DNA from: Kibdelosporangium aridum
Lineage (GTDB): Bacteria; Actinomycetota; Actinomycetes; Mycobacteriales; Pseudonocardiaceae
Length of the DNA: 64,000 nt
Direction: 5' to 3'
Assembly: GCF_900176515.1 (NCBI RefSeq)
Contig: NZ_FWXV01000001.1
Coordinates: 1,116,001 to 1,180,000 of the forward strand
Below the pieces are notes generated by a model that had not been told where the DNA came from, did no database searches, and worked only from the letters and a program-made list of their open reading frames with translations. Position 1 is the stretch's first letter. Each line of letters starts with the position of its first letter. Position numbers and translations under genes: made by a program. Shown here piece by piece: positions 1 through 9,155 of the stretch.

Positions 1-23
1 GGGCCGATCTCGGAAGGAGAACC

Positions 24-2891
24 GTGACTTCCGGTTACTCTGTCACTTTCGCGCGCCCAAAACGGCTGTTCGCAGCCGGTTTACTGGTCGCTGCCACCGT
101 TACCGTCGGGCCGATGGCCGTCACTGGCCAGGCCGCGCCGCCAGTCAATCCTGCGGACTACCAGCAGATCACGCTGGCCAAGGGTGAGCCGGAGATGGGC
201 GAACCGATGTCGATGACGGTGCTGCCCGACCGAACTGTCCTGCACACCGCGAGAAATGGCACGGTCCGGGCCACCGACGCGGCCGGCAACACCAGAGTCA
301 TCGGCACCATCCCGGTGTACAGCCACGACGAGGAGGGCATGCAGGGCATCGCCGCCGACCCCGGCTTTGCCACGAACAGGTTCATCTACATCTTCTACGC
401 ACCACCGTTGTCCACCCCCGCGGGCGACGCACCGCTCAACGGGACGGCCGCGGACTTCGCCCGGTTCAACGGCGTCAACCGGCTCGCGCGCTACACCCTC
501 AACAGTGACCTGACCATCAACATGGCCAGCGCGCGCACCATTCTCGAAGTGCCCACCAGCCGCGGCCTGTGCTGCCACGTCGGCGGTGACATCGACTTCG
601 ACGCGGCCGGAAACCTGTACCTGACCACAGGCGACGACTCCAACCCGTTCGTCGACGGGTACGCCCCGCTGGACGACCGGCCGAGCCGCAACCCGGCTGT
701 CGACGCCCAGCGCAGCGCCGCGAACTCCAACGACCTGCGCGGCAAACTGTTGCGTATCAAGGTCAATGCCGACGGCAGCTACTCGATCCCGGCCGGCAAC
801 ATGTTCCCGCAGGGGACGGCCAACACGCGGCCCGAGATCTACGCCATGGGCTTCCGCAACCCGTTCCGGATGAACGTGGACAAGGCGACCGGCATCGTCT
901 ACCTCGGTGACTACGGTCCTGACGCGGGAAGCACAACAAACCGCGGCCCCAGCGGCCAGGTCGAGTTCAACCGGGTCACCAGCCCCGGCTTCTACGGCTG
1001 GCCGTACTGCACCGGCAGCAACACCGCCACCGAGACGTACGCGCAGTACAACTACGACACCGGTGCCGTGGGCGCGAAGTTCAACTGCGGCGCGCCGGTG
1101 AACAACTCCCGTAACAACACCGGTATCAAGAACCTGCCCGCGGCGAAGCCCGCGTGGATCAAGTACGCCGGTGACAGCGGTTCGCCGCCGGAGTTCGGTG
1201 GCGGCTCCGAGTCACCGATGGGTGCGCCGGTGTACCGCTTCGACCCGAACCTGCAGTCCTCGGTGAAGTTCCCGCAGTCGTTGGACGGACACGTGTTCGC
1301 CACCGAGTTCGGCCGCCGCTGGATCAAGGACATCGAAGTGCTGTCCAACGGTGACCGCGGCACGATCCAGCCGTTCCCGTGGTCCGGCACGCAGATCATG
1401 GACGCGCAGTTCGGCCCGGACGGCGCACTGTACATTTTGGACTACGGCACCGGCTGGTTCCAGGGTGACGCGAACTCGGCCGTCTACCGCATCGAGTACC
1501 GGCCAGCGGGCCAGCGGCCACCGGTCGCCGCGGCCAGCGCCAACCGGACATCCGGTGCGGCACCGCTGGCAGTGAACTTCTCGTCGGCCGGGTCGTCCGA
1601 TCCGGACGGTGGACCGTTGACCTACCGCTGGACCTTCGGTGACGGCGGTACTTCAACAGCTGCGAACCCGTCGCACACCTACACCGCGAACGGGACGTAC
1701 ACGGCGCAAGTCACCGTAACGGACAACCAAAACCTGACCGCCAACGCGAGCGTGATCATCAACGTCGGCAACACCGCGCCGACAGTGACAGTCGAACTGC
1801 CCGCGCACGGCCAGGTGTTCAACTTCGGCGACACTGTTCCGTTCCGGATCAGGGTGACTGACCCCGAGGACGGCACCATCGACTGCAGCCGCGTCAAGAT
1901 GACCTACATCCTGGGCCACGACAGCCACGGCCACGCGATCACCTCGCAAAACGGTTGTACAGGAAGCATTGCGACGCCGTTGGACGGTGAACACGACACG
2001 TCCGCGAACCTCTTCGGGGTCTGGGACGCGGAGTACACCGACAACGGGGCGAACGGCCAGCCGCCGATCACCACGCACACCCAGGCTGTGACCCAGCCGC
2101 GCACCCGGCAGGCCGAGCACTTCAAGACCATGCAGGGCGTCGGCATCATCGACAAGCCGGCCGCCAACGGTGGCAAGACCATCGGCAACATCGAGAACGG
2201 TGACTGGGTGTCGTTCGATCCCTATGTCCTGCAGGGGATTCCGAACTTCACCGCGCGGGTGTCCTCCGGCGGCGCCGGTGGTCAGCTGCAGGTACGGGCG
2301 GGCTCGCAGACCGGCCCCCTGCTCGGCACGGCGACCGTGTCGAACACCGGTGGCTGGGAGAACTTCGTCAACGTGACCGCGAACCTGTCGAACGCGCCTG
2401 CCGGGACGACGAAGTTGTTCCTGGTGTTCACCGGTGGTGCCGGTGCGCTGTTCGATGTGGACCAGTTCACGCTCGGCGGGTCCGCGCCACCGCAGCCGGG
2501 ATTGCTGTCCGCGGGCAGGCCGGTCACGGCGTCCTCTTCGGAGAGTGCGACCTACGGGCCGGGCAACGTCACCGACGGCAGCACGACCTCCCGGTGGTCA
2601 TCGCAGTTCGCCGACCCGCAGTGGATCTACATCGACCTCGGGCAGACCCGATCGGTCTCCCGGGTCCGGCTGAACTGGGAGGCGGCGTTCGGCCGCGCCT
2701 ACCGCATCGAGACGTCGGCCACGGCCGGCACCAACGACTGGAACCCGGTGTACACCACCACATCCAGTGACGGTGGCGTCGACGACGTCAGTTTCACCGC
2801 CACGAACGCGAGATATGTCCGAGTTTTCGGAACCGCCCGAGCCACGGCGTGGGGCTACTCCTTGTGGGAAATGGAGGTTTACGGTGCGTAG
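24..2891 (+). CDS. Secreted PQQ-type sugar dehydrogenase with PKD, CBM6 and F5/8 domains
   Basis: A 955-residue exported protein. Residues 1 to about 38 form a signal peptide ending near VTGQAAPP. Residues about 45-490 match the soluble glucose/sorbosone dehydrogenase beta-propeller family, which oxidises sugars with PQQ (HDEEGMQGIAADP, FRNPFRMNVD and FGPDGALYILDYGTG are recognisable blades). A PKD domain (about 498-583, ending WTFGDGG...YTAQVTVTD) follows, then a CBM6-like region (about 694-815, from RQAEHFK) and an F5/8 type C/CBM32 domain (about 825-955). The GTG start has GGAAGGA 6 bases upstream. The stop overlaps the start of the ThuA gene by 8 bases, so the two are probably translated together. 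Sugar oxidation is known for the family; the actual substrate here is not shown. Confidence 0.85.
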   Translation: MTSGYSVTFARPKRLFAAGLLVAATVTVGPMAVTGQAAPPVNPADYQQITLAKGEPEMGEPMSMTVLPDRTVLHTARNGTVRATDAAGNTRVIGTIPVYSHDEEGMQGIAADPGFATNRFIYIFYAPPLSTPAGDAPLNGTAADFARFNGVNRLARYTLNSDLTINMASARTILEVPTSRGLCCHVGGDIDFDAAGNLYLTTGDDSNPFVDGYAPLDDRPSRNPAVDAQRSAANSNDLRGKLLRIKVNADGSYSIPAGNMFPQGTANTRPEIYAMGFRNPFRMNVDKATGIVYLGDYGPDAGSTTNRGPSGQVEFNRVTSPGFYGWPYCTGSNTATETYAQYNYDTGAVGAKFNCGAPVNNSRNNTGIKNLPAAKPAWIKYAGDSGSPPEFGGGSESPMGAPVYRFDPNLQSSVKFPQSLDGHVFATEFGRRWIKDIEVLSNGDRGTIQPFPWSGTQIMDAQFGPDGALYILDYGTGWFQGDANSAVYRIEYRPAGQRPPVAAASANRTSGAAPLAVNFSSAGSSDPDGGPLTYRWTFGDGGTSTAANPSHTYTANGTYTAQVTVTDNQNLTANASVIINVGNTAPTVTVELPAHGQVFNFGDTVPFRIRVTDPEDGTIDCSRVKMTYILGHDSHGHAITSQNGCTGSIATPLDGEHDTSANLFGVWDAEYTDNGANGQPPITTHTQAVTQPRTRQAEHFKTMQGVGIIDKPAANGGKTIGNIENGDWVSFDPYVLQGIPNFTARVSSGGAGGQLQVRAGSQTGPLLGTATVSNTGGWENFVNVTANLSNAPAGTTKLFLVFTGGAGALFDVDQFTLGGSAPPQPGLLSAGRPVTASSSESATYGPGNVTDGSTTSRWSSQFADPQWIYIDLGQTRSVSRVRLNWEAAFGRAYRIETSATAGTNDWNPVYTTTSSDGGVDDVSFTATNARYVRVFGTARATAWGYSLWEMEVYGA

Positions 2892-4068
2892 CACTCTGCG
2901 CAGGGCTGGTTCGGCTGTTTTGATCTCCGCAGCCCTTGCACTGTCGCTTATGGTCTCCCTTGTGACAGGTGTCAGTCAGGCGGCCGACCCGCCATACCGG
3001 ATCATGGTCTTCTCCAAGACGGCAGGATTCCGGCACGACTCGATTCCGGCCGGTATCCAGGCGCTGCGGGAACTGGGCAGTGCCAACAACTTCACCGTCG
3101 ACGCGACCGAGGACGCCGCCCGGTTCACCACGACCAACCTCGCTCAGTACAAGGTCGTGGTGTTCCTCAACACGACCGGTGACGTGCTCAACGCGACCCA
3201 GCAGACCGCGTTCGAGCAGTACATCGGCAGTGGCGGCGGTTACGTCGGTGTCCACGCGGCAGCGGACACCGAATACAACTGGCCGTTCTACGGCAACCTG
3301 GTCGGCGCGTACTTCCACTCGCACCCGCAGATCCAGCAGGTGACCGTGCGTGTGGACGACCTTTCCCACCCGTCGACAGCACACCTGCCGGCGGCCTGGG
3401 TTCGTACCGACGAGCTGTACAACTACCGCACCAATCCCCGCAGTGACGCCAAGGTCCTGGCCCGGCTGGACGAATCCACTTACACCGGCGGCAACATGGG
3501 CGCCGACCACCCGATCGTCTGGTGCAAGAACTACCAGGGCGGTCGCGCGTGGTACTCGGGCCTGGGCCACACGCAGCAGTCGTACACCGAAGGCAACTTC
3601 CGCACCATGCTGCTCGGCGGAATCCGGTGGGTGGCAGGCATGGTCCCGGGTGACTGCGCACCCAGCACCCAGCCTGGACCGCAGCTGCTGTCGCGTGGCC
3701 GTCCGGCCACGGCGTCCTCTGTGGAGAACGCGTCCTACGGCGCGGGCAACGCGGTGGACGGAAACACCGGCACCCGTTGGTCATCGCAGTTCGCGGATCC
3801 ACAGTGGATCTCGGTCGACCTCGGCCAGGTCCGCTCGGTGTCCCGGGTCCGGCTGCAGTGGGAAGCCGCTTACGGCCGCTCGTACCGGATCGAGACGTCG
3901 GAGAACAACAGCACGTGGTCCACTGTGAACACGCAGTCCGCCAGTGACGGCGGAGTGGACGACATCACGTTCACCGCGACGAACGCTCGCTATGTCCGGG
4001 TCTTCGGCACCGCCAGGGCCACGGCATGGGGCTATTCGTTGTTCGAGTTCGACGTGTACGGAACCTGA
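2884..4068 (+). CDS. Secreted ThuA-domain protein with F5/8 type C domain
   Basis: The GTG at 2884 is chosen because GGAGG lies 6 bases upstream and the new N-terminus MRSTLRRAG...LSLMVSLVTGVSQA is a clean signal peptide; the open frame reaches further upstream but only inside the previous gene. Residues about 38-255 are a ThuA-like (trehalose utilisation, glutamine-amidotransferase fold) domain: YRIMVFSKTAGFRHDSI, VGVHAAADTEYNWPFYGNLVG and GLGHTQQSY are typical. Residues about 264-394 are an F5/8 type C domain closely similar to the one ending the neighbouring dehydrogenase. ThuA proteins are linked to disaccharide oxidation (3-keto sugars), so an extracellular sugar-oxidation pair is a reasonable inference. 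The 3' end overlaps the convergent gene by 37 bases. Confidence 0.85.
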   Translation: MRSTLRRAGSAVLISAALALSLMVSLVTGVSQAADPPYRIMVFSKTAGFRHDSIPAGIQALRELGSANNFTVDATEDAARFTTTNLAQYKVVVFLNTTGDVLNATQQTAFEQYIGSGGGYVGVHAAADTEYNWPFYGNLVGAYFHSHPQIQQVTVRVDDLSHPSTAHLPAAWVRTDELYNYRTNPRSDAKVLARLDESTYTGGNMGADHPIVWCKNYQGGRAWYSGLGHTQQSYTEGNFRTMLLGGIRWVAGMVPGDCAPSTQPGPQLLSRGRPATASSVENASYGAGNAVDGNTGTRWSSQFADPQWISVDLGQVRSVSRVRLQWEAAYGRSYRIETSENNSTWSTVNTQSASDGGVDDITFTATNARYVRVFGTARATAWGYSLFEFDVYGT

Positions 4069-6113
4069 TCGAGGGCATCGGCGACCATCTTCTGCCAGTA
4101 CGGATCGCCGATGACGCCAGTGGCCCGTCGCATGGGTCGCGCTTGGTCGTAGAGCTGAAGGGCTCGCTCGTGGTCGCCCCGCATGACGGCGGCCACGGCG
4201 AGCCCTTCAATCGCGTTGGGCAGGTTGTGCGGGTATTTGGGTCCACTGGCCAGAACTTCGTTGAACGCCCGTTCGGCCGCGTCGATGTCGTTGCGCCGCA
4301 ACGCGATCGCTCCGAGGACGTTGAGCGCCTCCGAGGTTCGCGTGGTGGAGTCGATCTCACGGCAGATCGCCAGGCTTTCGCTGGCAAGCGCATGAGCTCG
4401 GACGTGGTCGCCATCCAGCTGATGTGACCAAGCAAGGTGTACGAGGCAGGTTGCGGTTGCGTGCGGTTGGCGCAATTCGCGGACCATCCGGACACACTCG
4501 GTCCGGTGGGCCAGCGCCAGATCGAGTTCGCCGGCCATCTGCTGGACACAGGCCAAAGTGGTCAGGCAGTTCGTGATCAACGCCGGGTCAGCGAGTTCTT
4601 TGGCGATGGCAAGGCTTTGCTCCGCGTAGTCGAGCGCTTCGGCGAACTCGCCTTGGAAGCCGGCGAACCATGCGGCGCGATCCATTGCCGTGCAACGATA
4701 TTCTTGGGTGCCATCCGTCAGTGCGTTCCGCAGGACCTTGCGGGCGTCGGCGATGAACCCCAGGTTCGCCTCTGCCACAGCCAGCCCGATGGCCATTGCC
4801 AGATGCCGGGGATCGCCGGACGACGCCGTCCACTCGCAGGCGACCCGCCAGCTCTCCACCTGTTCCGTGGTCTGCCGGTGTACCGCGCGGGGAACGGACA
4901 TCGGCCTGGACACGAACGCCGAGACAAGTTCGGTGAGCCAGGTGGTCAAGGCGTCGAAGGCCAAGGTGGCTTCGTCGGCTTCAGTCAGCCGTCGCATGGC
5001 GTACAGCCGGATCGACTCCAGCATCCGGAACCGCGTCCGGCCGATCGGCGTCAGCAGGGATTTGGCCTGCAGCCGGGAAATCATGTTCAACGTCGTGTCG
5101 GCGTCCGTGCCACACACCGCGGCCGCGGCGTCCAGATCGAACCCGCCTGTGAAGACCGACAACCGGCGCAACGCGCGCTGTTCGCTCGTGGCAAGCAGTT
5201 GATAGCTCCAGTCGATCGCTTCCCACAGGCTGCGTTGCCGGTTCGGCCGGGTCCGTCCGCCCAGCACGAGCAGGTCGAACCGGCTGTCGAGCCGGGCGCA
5301 GATCTCGCCGACCGGCAATACAGGCACCCATTTCGCGGCCAGTTCGATGGCCAGCGGAATACCGTCCAGCCGTGTGCACAAGGCGGCGACGGCGTGCGTT
5401 TCGGCGGCTGGCAAACGGAACTCCGGCACCATCTCTTTGGCACGTTCCACGAACAGCCGCACGGATTCCATGCGCCGCAAGGCGTTGACGCTGGTGTCTT
5501 GTCCAGTGGCCAGTCCATCGACGCGAACGGTGACCTCGCCGGTGATCCGCAGGGGTTCCCGGCTCGTGGCCAGGATCCGCAGGCCGGGACACTGGGACAA
5601 CAACGTGTCCGCGAGCTTCGCGCACGACTCCAGCACGTGTTCGCAATTGTCCACCACGACCAGCACCCGCATGGTGCGCAAGGTCGCGACGATGGTCTCC
5701 ATGATCGATTCGTCGCTGTGCTCGACCAGACCCGCGGCGGCCGCGACGGTCTGCTCGATCAGGTGCTCGTCGGTCACAGCTCCCAGTTCCACCAGGAGAA
5801 CCCGGTCGGTGTCGGTGCGGTCGGCACGGCTCGCCGCGGCGACCGCGAGCCGGGTCTTGCCCGCGCCCGCGCTGCCGGTCAGGGTGATCAGCCGGTGCTT
5901 GCGGCGCAGCCTGTCCACTGTGATCAGTTCCTGTTGCCGCCCGATGAAGCTGTCCCGCTCAGCGGGAAGGTTGCTGACAAGCCGATCGGCCGGCTTGGCC
6001 GTCGCCTGCACCATCCGCTGCCGGTAAGCACGCTGACGGCACGCGTTGGAGCAATACGCGCGCGTCGCCGGTTCCGGCAGCGCGTTCTGACACATCGCGC
6101 ACCGGGCACTCAC
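4032..6113 (-). CDS. AfsR-like STAND ATPase regulator with N-terminal zinc ribbon
   Basis: A 693-residue protein. The N-terminus has four cysteines spaced as a zinc ribbon (C5, C8, C21, C25). It is followed almost directly by an ATPase of the AfsR/NB-ARC type: FIGRQQEL, Walker A GSAGAGKTRL, Walker B VLVVVDNCEHV, sensor ILATSREPLRITGE and CTRLDGIPLAIELAAKWV. The C-terminal third is alpha-helical and TPR-like. In classical SARP/AfsR or LuxR-type relatives this ATPase is attached to a winged-helix/BTAD or LuxR DNA-binding domain; here no such domain is visible and only the zinc ribbon could contact DNA. The gene is divergent from the cytochrome P450 and may control it, which is inference. Its 3' end overlaps the ThuA gene on the other strand by 37 bases. 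Confidence 0.8.
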   Translation of the reverse strand: MSARCAMCQNALPEPATRAYCSNACRQRAYRQRMVQATAKPADRLVSNLPAERDSFIGRQQELITVDRLRRKHRLITLTGSAGAGKTRLAVAAASRADRTDTDRVLLVELGAVTDEHLIEQTVAAAAGLVEHSDESIMETIVATLRTMRVLVVVDNCEHVLESCAKLADTLLSQCPGLRILATSREPLRITGEVTVRVDGLATGQDTSVNALRRMESVRLFVERAKEMVPEFRLPAAETHAVAALCTRLDGIPLAIELAAKWVPVLPVGEICARLDSRFDLLVLGGRTRPNRQRSLWEAIDWSYQLLATSEQRALRRLSVFTGGFDLDAAAAVCGTDADTTLNMISRLQAKSLLTPIGRTRFRMLESIRLYAMRRLTEADEATLAFDALTTWLTELVSAFVSRPMSVPRAVHRQTTEQVESWRVACEWTASSGDPRHLAMAIGLAVAEANLGFIADARKVLRNALTDGTQEYRCTAMDRAAWFAGFQGEFAEALDYAEQSLAIAKELADPALITNCLTTLACVQQMAGELDLALAHRTECVRMVRELRQPHATATCLVHLAWSHQLDGDHVRAHALASESLAICREIDSTTRTSEALNVLGAIALRRNDIDAAERAFNEVLASGPKYPHNLPNAIEGLAVAAVMRGDHERALQLYDQARPMRRATGVIGDPYWQKMVADALDQVPYTSNSNNE

Positions 6114-6122
6114 AGCAATCGA

Positions 6123-6173
6123 ACGTAACAGCTCGGATGTTCACAGACCAGAACGCGTTACGGCACGTTACGT
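6123..6173. promoter_or_regulatory. Inverted and direct GTTACG repeats between AfsR-like gene and P450
   Basis: ACGTAAC at 6123-6129 is the exact inverse of GTTACGT at 6167-6173, and a direct copy CGTTACG sits at 6156-6162, exactly 10 bases before the copy at 6166-6172. The block lies between two divergent genes, so it is a candidate binding site for a regulator of either gene. SARP-type regulators bind short direct repeats about one helical turn apart, which this resembles. No promoter elements are clear. Confidence 0.4.
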
Positions 6174-6214
6174 CGTGCTTTACCGGCGCGGCCACGGAAC
6201 GTCACGCTGGGCGA

Positions 6215-7375
6215 ATGCGCGTGTCCACTAACCGAGAGGTGCGGTCGTACCCCTTCACCGAGTACCAGCGGCTCGAGCTGGACCCCGTTTACGACTACAT
6301 CCGTGAGAATGAGCCGTTATGCAGGGTGCGGTTGCCGTACGGGGGAGAGGCGTGGCTGGTCACGCGGCATGACGACGTCCGCACGGTACTGGTCGACAGC
6401 CGCTTCAGCCGCGCCGCTGGGGTTGGCCGTGATGAACCTCGCGTGACGCCGCACGTCCAACCGCGAGGCATGCTCGACATGGACCCGCCAGACCTCACGC
6501 GGCTGCGCAAGTTGGTCGCGGGCACGTTCACGGCACGGCGAGTCGAGCGGTTGCGGACGCGCGCCGTGACGGTTACGACGGACCTGATCGACCGCATGGT
6601 CGAGCACGAATCGGCCGATCTGGTCGGGGACCTCGCGGTGCCACTGCCGATCACCATGATCTGCGAGCTGCTTGGCGTACCGGTGGCCGATCGGCCGGAT
6701 TTCACAGGCTGGGCGCAGACGTTCCTGACCGGTGCGGACACCGAGCCGCTGCTGGCGTACATGGCCGGGCTGGTCGGGCAGCGCCGGGAGAGGCCGACCG
6801 ATGACCTGCTCGGCGCACTGGTCGAGGCCCGTGACGGCTACGGCAAGCTGACCGAGCACGAGCTGCTGTTCCTGGCCGCCGGTCTGCTCGCCGCCGGGTT
6901 CGAGACGACCGCCAACCAGATCGGCAACTCGGTGTACGCCATGCTCACCCACCTCGGCGGTTTGGTGCCGCCGAAACTGGTGCCCTCCGCGGTCGAGGAA
7001 CTGCTGCGGTTCTTGCCGTTAGCCGCAACCGTCGGGACGCCGCGATGGGCCGTCGAGGACGTGACGTTGTCGGGTGGGACGGTCCGGGCAGGTGAGGCCG
7101 TGTTCGCGGACCGGTCGGCGGCCAACCGGGATCCGAGAGTTTTCCGTCACCCGCACAGGCTCGACGTGACCCGGTCACCCAACCCGCATGTCGGCTTGGG
7201 GCATGGCATCCACTACTGTCTGGGTGCGCAGCTGGCCCGGTTGGAACTTCAAGTGGCCCTTGCGACGTTGAGTGAAAGGCTGCCCGAGTTGCGGCTCGGT
7301 GCGGCGCAGGAGAGTCTGACTTGGCGGACCGGTGGAGCCCTGCGGGGGCTCGTGGCGTTGCCGGTCGCGTGGTGA
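6215..7375 (+). CDS. Cytochrome P450
   Basis: A soluble class I actinomycete P450 of 386 residues, resembling the CYP105/CYP107 groups. Visible motifs are the I-helix AAGFETTANQ, the ExxR motif EELLR and the heme loop LGHGIHYCLG with the heme-ligating Cys near residue 335. The phenylalanine normally starting the heme loop (FGxGxHxCxG) is leucine here. An upstream ATG at 6137 would add 26 residues lacking P450 similarity and would place the GTTACG repeats inside the gene, so the ATG at 6215 is preferred, although no strong ribosome site precedes it. It needs a ferredoxin partner, and none is encoded nearby. The substrate is unknown; there is no biosynthetic cluster around it. Confidence 0.9.
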   Translation: MRVSTNREVRSYPFTEYQRLELDPVYDYIRENEPLCRVRLPYGGEAWLVTRHDDVRTVLVDSRFSRAAGVGRDEPRVTPHVQPRGMLDMDPPDLTRLRKLVAGTFTARRVERLRTRAVTVTTDLIDRMVEHESADLVGDLAVPLPITMICELLGVPVADRPDFTGWAQTFLTGADTEPLLAYMAGLVGQRRERPTDDLLGALVEARDGYGKLTEHELLFLAAGLLAAGFETTANQIGNSVYAMLTHLGGLVPPKLVPSAVEELLRFLPLAATVGTPRWAVEDVTLSGGTVRAGEAVFADRSAANRDPRVFRHPHRLDVTRSPNPHVGLGHGIHYCLGAQLARLELQVALATLSERLPELRLGAAQESLTWRTGGALRGLVALPVAW

Positions 7376-7378
7376 CCT

Positions 7379-7413
7379 CTGCGAGCCCTCGTGGCAGGGA
7401 CGAGGGCTCGCAG
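7379..7413. terminator. Bidirectional hairpin terminator between P450 and protease
   Basis: Perfect 14-base arms at 7379-7392 and 7400-7413 with a 7-base loop, followed on the plus strand by GGCTTTT. It starts 3 bases after the P450 stop and lies before the stop of the convergent protease gene, so it can end both transcripts. Confidence 0.85.
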
Positions 7414-7425
7414 GGCTTTTACCTT

Positions 7426-8364
7426 CTAGCTGGCCTGAACCGAGTTGTAGAGGTTCTGGGCTTCGGCGCCGAAGTAGGGGCCGAACATCCAGTTCGGGAA
7501 GAAGTTGTACTTGAAGCTGTTCACCGAGTTCAGCGTGCCGGTACCGGTCGCCTCGCTGAACGACAGGAACCACGGCCCGCCGCTCGAGCCGCCGGTCTGG
7601 TTGCAGTTCATCCCGATTCCCCGCGACAGCAGGAAGTCGTTGAACACCCGGCCACTGCAGTAGATCAGCTTCGACCCGTCGTACGGCGCCGCGGCCGAGT
7701 AGCCGAAGGCGTACATGTTCTGGCCGCGCGCCTGGTTGAACGCGATGCCTTGGGCCCCAACGACATCAGTCAGGTTCTGGCCGTTGAGCTGGTTGACGAC
7801 GGCCGCGCCGATGTCGTAGTTGATGTCCTCGCTGGCCACCCACTGCGGGGTGGCGTGCGTGCTCTTCGCCGTCCACGTGCCGTAAGGCGTGTTCCCGTCG
7901 TTGTAGCCGGGAACGAACACCCAGTTGGTGTGGAACGTGCCCTCCAGCTTCACGCAGTGCCCCGCTGTGATCACAGTGCTCTTGTTGCCACTGGTCACCG
8001 CGTTGCCGCTGCACGAGGCCGTCCGGCCCTGATAGGTGAAGAACACCCGGCCCGCGGTCTTGGTGACCGCGCCTCCGCCGGTCCACACCGCACCACCGTT
8101 CGGAATGGACTGCGGTACCACCGTGGGTAAGCCGCCCGCCACGTTCTTCACGGCGTTTCGGGTGATGGAGATGAGATCAAGCGGCTTCGCCGAACGCATC
8201 CGCTCGGGCGTCCAGAACGCCGTCACGGCCCTCGCTGCGTCCGCGGTCGTCGCCGCGAGATGTGTAGCCAAATGCGATGTGGCTGCGCTCTTCGCCTGTG
8301 CGGCGGGTGTGGTGAACGCGGCCACTGCCAATCCGGTCACGGCTAAGACGAGTACTCGTTTCAT
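7426..8364 (-). CDS. Secreted trypsin-like serine protease (V8/Glu-endopeptidase-like)
   Basis: A 312-residue precursor. Residues 1-24 (MKRVLVLAVTG...TTPAAQA) are a signal peptide and about 70 further residues look like a propeptide. The chymotrypsin-fold catalytic triad is visible as His136 (VITAGHC), Asp184 (INYDIGAAVV) and Ser261 (TGGSSGGPW). Cys118/Cys137 and Cys236/Cys254 are positioned to form disulfides. Streptomyces and Pseudonocardiales have many extracellular peptidases of this type, often annotated as Glu-specific V8-like; the specificity cannot be read here. It is a single gene, ended by the hairpin shared with the P450. Confidence 0.87.
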   Translation of the reverse strand: MKRVLVLAVTGLAVAAFTTPAAQAKSAATSHLATHLAATTADAARAVTAFWTPERMRSAKPLDLISITRNAVKNVAGGLPTVVPQSIPNGGAVWTGGGAVTKTAGRVFFTYQGRTASCSGNAVTSGNKSTVITAGHCVKLEGTFHTNWVFVPGYNDGNTPYGTWTAKSTHATPQWVASEDINYDIGAAVVNQLNGQNLTDVVGAQGIAFNQARGQNMYAFGYSAAAPYDGSKLIYCSGRVFNDFLLSRGIGMNCNQTGGSSGGPWFLSFSEATGTGTLNSVNSFKYNFFPNWMFGPYFGAEAQNLYNSVQAS

Positions 8365-8465
8365 GCCGGCTCTTTTCCGGGTGGGGAGCAGGGTTACCCG
8401 AAGGTAACTCGCGACCCGGAGAAGAACCAGCCTGGAACGGTTCAGCTACCGACAGAAGGGTTAGA

Positions 8466-9140
8466 TCAGCCCAGGTCCCGCAGCCACTGCTCGACTCCGG
8501 CCACGTGCACGGTGGCCCACGAGCGCGCCAGCTCCGGCTGGCGGGCTTCGAGCGCGGCGACAATCGCGCGGTGCTCGGCGACCGTGCGGTCGACCGCGCC
8601 GCCCTGCGAGATGCCGCGCCAGATCCGGACCCGGACGGTCGGCCCTGCGAGGGTGTCCATCAGCTGTGCCAGGTAGTTGTTGCCCGCGGCGGCCACGATC
8701 CGCCGGTGGAACTGCAGGTCGTGCTCGACCAGTTCCTCGACCGACGCGGCCTGCTCGGTGGCGTCACAGAGCTTGCGCAGCTCCTCGATGTCCTCTTCGC
8801 TGACCGACAACGCGGCGGTCGCGGTGGCCGCGGGCTCGAGAATCCGGCGGACTTCGAGCATCTCCAGCACCGACTCCTCGCTGCGGTGCAGGTCCAGCAC
8901 GAACGACAGCGCGCCGAGCAGTTCGCCCGCGCGCAGGCTGGAGACGTACGTGCCGTCGCCCTGGCGCACGTCGAGCACCCTGACCAGGGACAACGCCCGC
9001 ACAGCCTCACGCAGCGAGTTACGCGACAGCCCGAGACGATCGGCAAGGTCGGCTTCCCGCGGCAGCCGGTCGCCCGGCTTCAGCTCGCCGGACATGATCA
9101 TTTCCCGGACGCGCAGGATCGCGTCGTCGGTTACCGCCAC
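8466..9140 (-). CDS. FadR-subfamily GntR transcriptional regulator
   Basis: A 224-residue protein with an N-terminal GntR winged helix (about 4-70; LKPGDRLPREADLADRLGLSRNSLREAVRAL) and a C-terminal all-helical FCD ligand domain (about 85-210; VLEMLEVRRILEPAATATAA, DLQFHRRIVAAAGN). Such FCD domains bind a metal ion and a small acid through conserved Asp/His residues. The GTG start has AGAGGTGA a few bases upstream. A perfect 15-base palindrome just in front (9156-9170) is probably its own operator. It is the last gene of a minus-strand run but has room for a private promoter. The ligand is unknown. Confidence 0.88.
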   Translation of the reverse strand: MAVTDDAILRVREMIMSGELKPGDRLPREADLADRLGLSRNSLREAVRALSLVRVLDVRQGDGTYVSSLRAGELLGALSFVLDLHRSEESVLEMLEVRRILEPAATATAALSVSEEDIEELRKLCDATEQAASVEELVEHDLQFHRRIVAAAGNNYLAQLMDTLAGPTVRVRIWRGISQGGAVDRTVAEHRAIVAALEARQPELARSWATVHVAGVEQWLRDLG

Positions 9141-9155
9141 GCCTCACCTCTCGTT

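Noticed and set aside
4437..6128. Long 563-codon open frame on the plus strand
   Set aside because: It is the antisense shadow of the AfsR-like ATPase gene, whose domains are clear; the plus-frame protein has no recognisable motif.
6215..8364. Secondary-metabolite cluster around P450 and AfsR-like gene
   Set aside because: No synthase, transporter or tailoring neighbours are present; protease and regulator genes are unrelated.
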